Source of the DNA: Bdellovibrionales bacterium
Lineage (GTDB): Bacteria > Bdellovibrionota > Bdellovibrionia > Bdellovibrionales > UBA1609
Assembly: GCA_028279085.1 (NCBI GenBank)
Contig: JANQSX010000155.1
Span: 1 to 9,641, forward strand
Direction: 5' to 3'
Length of the DNA: 9,641 nucleotides
Shown: positions 7,801-9,641 of the stretch, in pieces
Layout: every line of letters starts with the position of its first letter
Position numbering within the stretch: position 1 is the first letter of the stretch
The notes under the pieces: model-generated
The model's database searches: none
What the model was told of the DNA's origin: nothing
The model's input: the letters and a program-made list of their open reading frames with translations, nothing else
Program-made: the position numbers and the translations under genes

Positions 7801-7961
7801 TAAAAGATAAAACTTCTGAAGTGTATCGTTTATTTCATAGAGAAGACAGTTATGCTTTATTGGAAGAGTTAAACACTCAACCGGCTGTTCGCTATCAAGT
7901 GAAAGTGCGAAACAAAGAAGAAGAATCAAGCTCTTCTCATGAAGAAGACCATCATGGCTGA
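4848..7961 (+). CDS. actB: ActB, molybdopterin-oxidoreductase-like and Fe-S subunit of Alternative Complex III
   Basis: With the GTG start the protein has 1037 residues, normal for fused ActB. After about 60 residues comes an internal twin-arginine signal, RREFLQL (65-71), a hydrophobic stretch and C83 (LAGFGC), which may be a lipid anchor although the lipobox is poor. Residues about 90-780 resemble the large subunit of molybdopterin oxidoreductases; in known ACIII this domain carries no molybdenum cofactor. The C-terminal 240 residues are a ferredoxin-like NrfC-type domain: C805/808/811/815, C860/863/868/872, C892/898/902, C941/944 and C971/975. These 15 ligands fit three [4Fe-4S] and one [3Fe-4S] cluster. 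It would receive electrons from the ActC quinol site and pass them to ActA. The tail is rich in Ser, Glu and His. A start at ATG 4815 would add 11 residues overlapping actA but lacks a ribosome site. actC begins 38 nt downstream. Confidence 0.94.
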   Translation: MKKESALNKKMKYWLSLEQWSADRDFQKLAGGKDKLSEQEADKGKDREFIHPLPSQEEVTGLWERREFLQLMAASMALAGFGCVRRPTEKIVPYVKRPDDISLGDDNFYSSSYYDGEEGFGLLVRTREGRPVKIEGNKNHPLNEGKLSARAHSHILSLYDPERLKDPQQNLFNKEKSNREFIQAQYSKADSEIVSHLKEGKAAFLTGEWPSPSSEKLLRDFCKNISCSHFVWNPLNHAHLADAQRLCYGEALVPRFALDRARLILSIDCDFLGTWLYPTEFSRLYSKGRKANRDMNRLIVFESLLSLTGTNADWRVRIKPSEQLNLVLSIIYSLMRKGFVKKEAWPSHLEEPSSPWKKFHIDKDSWDQMINELWENRGQSLVLAGGLQTKKSKSLQVAVAWLNHLLGNDGQTVDYRHPYRTWTWANRNIKDLIKKLEKKQIDTLIIHKSNPLYTYPDRERLESAIKKAKLVVYTGDREDETGRLAHYILPDHHDLEKWSDWEFQKGTLSVQQPTIRPLYRTRAFEDTLIKWAKDMERSAFLKGADLWYGYLQKNIVSEAKTGFSWNEFLKTGVSIKNPAQRNSRFPARDFQTSALNSIEAIDKEAYQKESYELVLYSTSGLKDGTLANVSWLQEFPDPVTKICWDNYLCVSPSDARKKHLKEGQIVQLKGQNGHQLQVPVHIQPGQADGVLALAVGYGRERAGKVANKVGVNAYRMAKVYDVDKNQQVDFSSLPVQVEPTSKKIPLANVQGHHSMEGRQIVVETTLKKYLKNPGGAIHRHKVFSLWSDHQYPKHKWGMVIDLNSCTGCSACVSACQSENNVPTVGKDLVLQGREMHWIRVDRYYKGQPEEPETVHQPIVCMHCDNAPCETVCPVVATVHSDEGTNDMIYNRCVGTRYCANNCPYKVRRFNWFNYVKKIEKPLEMAMNPDVTIRSRGVMEKCTFCIHRVRSAQAKAKLENRSLKDGDVQTACQQSCPTGAIVFGDLKDKTSEVYRLFHREDSYALLEELNTQPAVRYQVKVRNKEEESSSSHEEDHHG

Positions 7962-7999
7962 TATTTTTATGCAGATAGATTGGGAGGAAGTAGTAACTG

Positions 8000-9373
8000 A
8001 TGAGTAAAACAACGAATAAAGAAAATGTTTCCGGGGGCTTAAAACGACCGGCTCTTGTGACAGGTAAAAAAACTTTTAAAAATATTACAGATGATATTTG
8101 TTCTTTGACAGAAAAACTGCCAGGAAAAGGTTATTTTACGGCTTTATTAAGCGTAAAATCTTTGTTTCTTTTTTACATTGTTATAATGGGCTGTATTGTG
8201 GCTATGGGTATGGGCCTTATGGGGGTGAATCATCCGGTAGGTTGGGGGACAGATATTATTACTTTTGTATTCTGGATTGGTATTGGTCATGCTGGTACCC
8301 TTATATCCGCTATTTTATTTTTATTTCGTCAGAAGTGGAGAACTTCTATTGCCCGAACGGCTGAAGCTATGACGGTTTTTGCTGTTATGACAGCCGGAAT
8401 TTTTCCTTTGCTTCACACAGGCCGTCCTTGGTTGGCTTATTGGTTGTTGCCTTATCCTAATCAAAGAGGTCCGTTATGGGTGAACTTTCGCTCTCCTCTT
8501 GTTTGGGATGTGTTTGCTGTATCCACTTATGCCACCGTTTCCATTGTGTTTTGGTATATCGGAATGGTTCCTGACATGGCTACTTTAAGAGATAGAGCTA
8601 AAGGTATTCGTCGTCATATTTACGGTATATTGTCTCTAGGGTGGCGGGGGACAGCTCGCAACTGGAGTCATTATGAAATGACTTATATGCTTTTAGCGGC
8701 TTTATCCACTCCTCTTGTTTTATCTGTTCACAGTATCGTGTCTTTTGACTTTGCTACGGCCAGCCTGCCAGGTTGGCACACCACTATTTTCCCTCCTTAT
8801 TTTGTGGCAGGGGCTATCTTTTCCGGCTTTGGTATGGTGGTAACACTGATGTGTTTAGTGCGTTTGTTTGTTCCTCGTTTTAAAGATTATGTAACTATTA
8901 ATCACATGGAGGCTATGAACAAAATTATTATGCTGACGGGAATGATGGTGGGCTATGCTTATGCTTCCGAGTTTTTTATTGCCTGGTATTCCGGTTCGGA
9001 TTTTGAACAATATGTTTTTTTAAATAGAGCTGCCGGACCTTATTGGTGGGCTTATTGGATTATGGTGAGTTGTAATGTGTTTATTCCTCAAGTGTTTTGG
9101 TTTAAAAAAGTTCGGCGTAATATTATTGTCATGTTTATTGTTTCTATTTTTGTCAATATTGGTATGTGGTTTGAAAGGTATGTCATTGTTGTGACTTCTT
9201 TGCATCGGGATTTTCTACCGGCTAACTGGGGAATGTTTGATCTGACCTTTTTTGATTTTGGAGCTTTGATAGGTAGCTTCGGAATGTTTTTAACTTTGTT
9301 TTTGCTTTACATACGTACTTTGCCGGCCATTTCCGTAGCGGAAGTAAAAACAGTAGCGCATGATGGGCATTAA
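8000..9373 (+). CDS. actC: ActC, NrfD/PsrC-like quinol-oxidising membrane subunit of Alternative Complex III
   Basis: This 457-residue polytopic protein has about 10 membrane helices (near 52-75, 85-108, 122-140, 165-190, 228-248, 264-290, 305-330, 347-366, 374-398, 416-438), the count known for ActC. Recognisable family stretches are MGVNHPVGWG (74-83), FPLLHTGRPW (135-144), SPLVWDVFA (165-173), LSVHSIVSFDF (241-251) and WFERYVIVVTS (390-400). H139 and D170, lying in or next to helices, are candidates for a quinol or proton site, inferred from NrfD-type proteins. The ~50-residue N-terminal extension is hydrophilic and cytoplasmic. GGAGG (7983-7987) precedes the ATG by 12 nt, a slightly long spacing. 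It lies 38 nt after actB in the same operon, and actD follows after a 66-nt gap that holds a palindromic repeat. Confidence 0.95.
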   Translation: MSKTTNKENVSGGLKRPALVTGKKTFKNITDDICSLTEKLPGKGYFTALLSVKSLFLFYIVIMGCIVAMGMGLMGVNHPVGWGTDIITFVFWIGIGHAGTLISAILFLFRQKWRTSIARTAEAMTVFAVMTAGIFPLLHTGRPWLAYWLLPYPNQRGPLWVNFRSPLVWDVFAVSTYATVSIVFWYIGMVPDMATLRDRAKGIRRHIYGILSLGWRGTARNWSHYEMTYMLLAALSTPLVLSVHSIVSFDFATASLPGWHTTIFPPYFVAGAIFSGFGMVVTLMCLVRLFVPRFKDYVTINHMEAMNKIIMLTGMMVGYAYASEFFIAWYSGSDFEQYVFLNRAAGPYWWAYWIMVSCNVFIPQVFWFKKVRRNIIVMFIVSIFVNIGMWFERYVIVVTSLHRDFLPANWGMFDLTFFDFGALIGSFGMFLTLFLLYIRTLPAISVAEVKTVAHDGH

Positions 9374-9375
9374 TT

Positions 9376-9386
9376 GAGGAGAAGGA
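9376..9386 (+). promoter_or_regulatory. Orphan Shine-Dalgarno-like sequence
   Basis: GAGGAGAAGGA begins two bases after the actC stop codon, the expected place for the ribosome site of the next gene. The actD ATG is 53 nt further on, and no usable ATG, GTG or TTG lies at 5-12 nt spacing. The palindromic repeat lies between the two, suggesting that it displaced the site. Confidence 0.5.
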
Positions 9387-9389
9387 ATC

Positions 9390-9416
9390 GTCATTCCGGC
9401 GGAGGCCGGAATCCAG
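9390..9416. repeat. GTCATTCCGGC-type short palindromic intergenic repeat
   Basis: ATTCCGGC (9393-9400) and GCCGGAAT (9405-9412) form a perfect 8-bp stem closed by the tetraloop GGAG, flanked by GTC on the left and CCAG on the right. From memory, this matches a widespread family of dispersed bacterial repeats of the form GTCATTCC-palindrome-GGAATCCAG, found between genes in several phyla. Transcribed, it gives a stable GC-rich hairpin between actC and actD. An alternative smaller hairpin, GGAAT (9384-9388) with ATTCC (9393-9397), would use part of the orphan ribosome site. No U-run follows, so it is not a typical terminator. Confidence 0.8.
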
Positions 9417-9439
9417 ACTTATTGAAAGAAAGAAAGTGA

Positions 9440-9641
9440 ATGTTAAATAAAGTTACAAATTTATTACTAAAAGTTAAAGACATATTAGGTCCTGAAACGG
9501 AACCGGTGTTAGCCGGTATATGGTCTGACGAAGAGTCTTTTTTATCGGCCATAAAAGGGTTAAAGAAAAAAGGTTATACAAAAATATCGGCTATTACTCC
9601 TTGCCCTGTTCATGGTTTGGAAGAATTATTGGAAATTAAAA
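9440..9641 (+). CDS. actD: ActD (DUF3341), membrane subunit of Alternative Complex III, 5' part only
   Basis: The first 67 codons are in the window. VLAGIWSDEESFLSAIKGL (23-41), followed by KKGYTKISAITPCPVHGLEE (43-62), is the typical N-terminal pattern of DUF3341/ActD, where a TPFPVHGL-like motif is characteristic. Known ActD has this cytoplasmic domain followed by two membrane helices, which here lie beyond the window. TGA at 9437-9439 directly precedes the ATG in frame, so no earlier start is possible. The local ribosome site is weak (AGAAAG, 9431-9436). About 22 residues (MLNKVTNLLLKVKDILGPET) precede the conserved domain, somewhat more than I would expect. It continues the act operon. 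Confidence 0.88.
   Translation, partial: MLNKVTNLLLKVKDILGPETEPVLAGIWSDEESFLSAIKGLKKKGYTKISAITPCPVHGLEELLEIK

Noticed and set aside
9390..9416. Reading the actC-actD hairpin as a transcription terminator
   Set aside because: No U-run follows the stem, and actD continues the same operon downstream.
1..9641. CRISPR arrays, insertion sequences, toxin-antitoxin or defence genes
   Set aside because: No spaced direct repeats, transposase or defence-type coding sequence is present.

Overview
The window comes from an AT-rich Gram-negative bacterium that respires through an Alternative Complex III (ACIII, the Act complex). Three things support a diderm with aerobic or similar electron transport: the act genes, a System II (CcsA-type) cytochrome c maturation protein, and a sigma-54 response regulator. 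The sequence alone does not fix the lineage. The CcsA N-terminal segment and the act gene order remind me of Bdellovibrionota and other former deltaproteobacteria, or of Bacteroidota-type proteins, but this is a low-confidence impression. The tetranucleotide CCGG is strikingly common for such an AT-rich sequence.

Layout: (1) Positions 1-1407, minus strand, hold an NtrC-type response regulator (receiver, AAA+ sigma-54 activator, Fis-type HTH) whose stop codon lies outside the window. (2) Positions 1408-1855 are a 448-bp divergent intergenic region with no convincing gene but several palindromes and a possible sigma-70 promoter. (3) Positions 1856-3484 encode a CcsA/ResC-type haem lyase subunit with a large N-terminal periplasmic segment. 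(4) Positions 3551-4009 encode a small membrane protein with a bacterial PH (DUF304) domain. (5) Positions 4010-4227 are an intergenic region with a 14-bp perfect inverted repeat (17 bp as RNA) around an 89-nt spacer, then a perfect TATAAT box just before actA. (6) Positions 4228-9641 carry the act operon: actA (pentahaem cytochrome c), actB (molybdopterin-oxidoreductase-like plus Fe-S domain), actC (NrfD-like quinol-oxidising membrane subunit) and the 5' end of actD (DUF3341 membrane subunit). A GTCATTCCGGC-type palindromic repeat sits between actC and actD and separates a strong orphan Shine-Dalgarno from the actD start.

How the genes fit together: ActC should take electrons from the quinol pool. 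ActB (15 cluster-ligand cysteines, fitting three [4Fe-4S] and one [3Fe-4S]) and ActA (five CXXCH haems) pass them towards a periplasmic cytochrome or a terminal oxidase. CcsA makes the c-type haem attachments that ActA needs, which explains its position just upstream. The remaining ACIII genes (actE, actF) probably follow beyond the right edge. I see no defence, mobile or otherwise exotic gene system. The unusual signals are in the non-coding DNA and in base composition.
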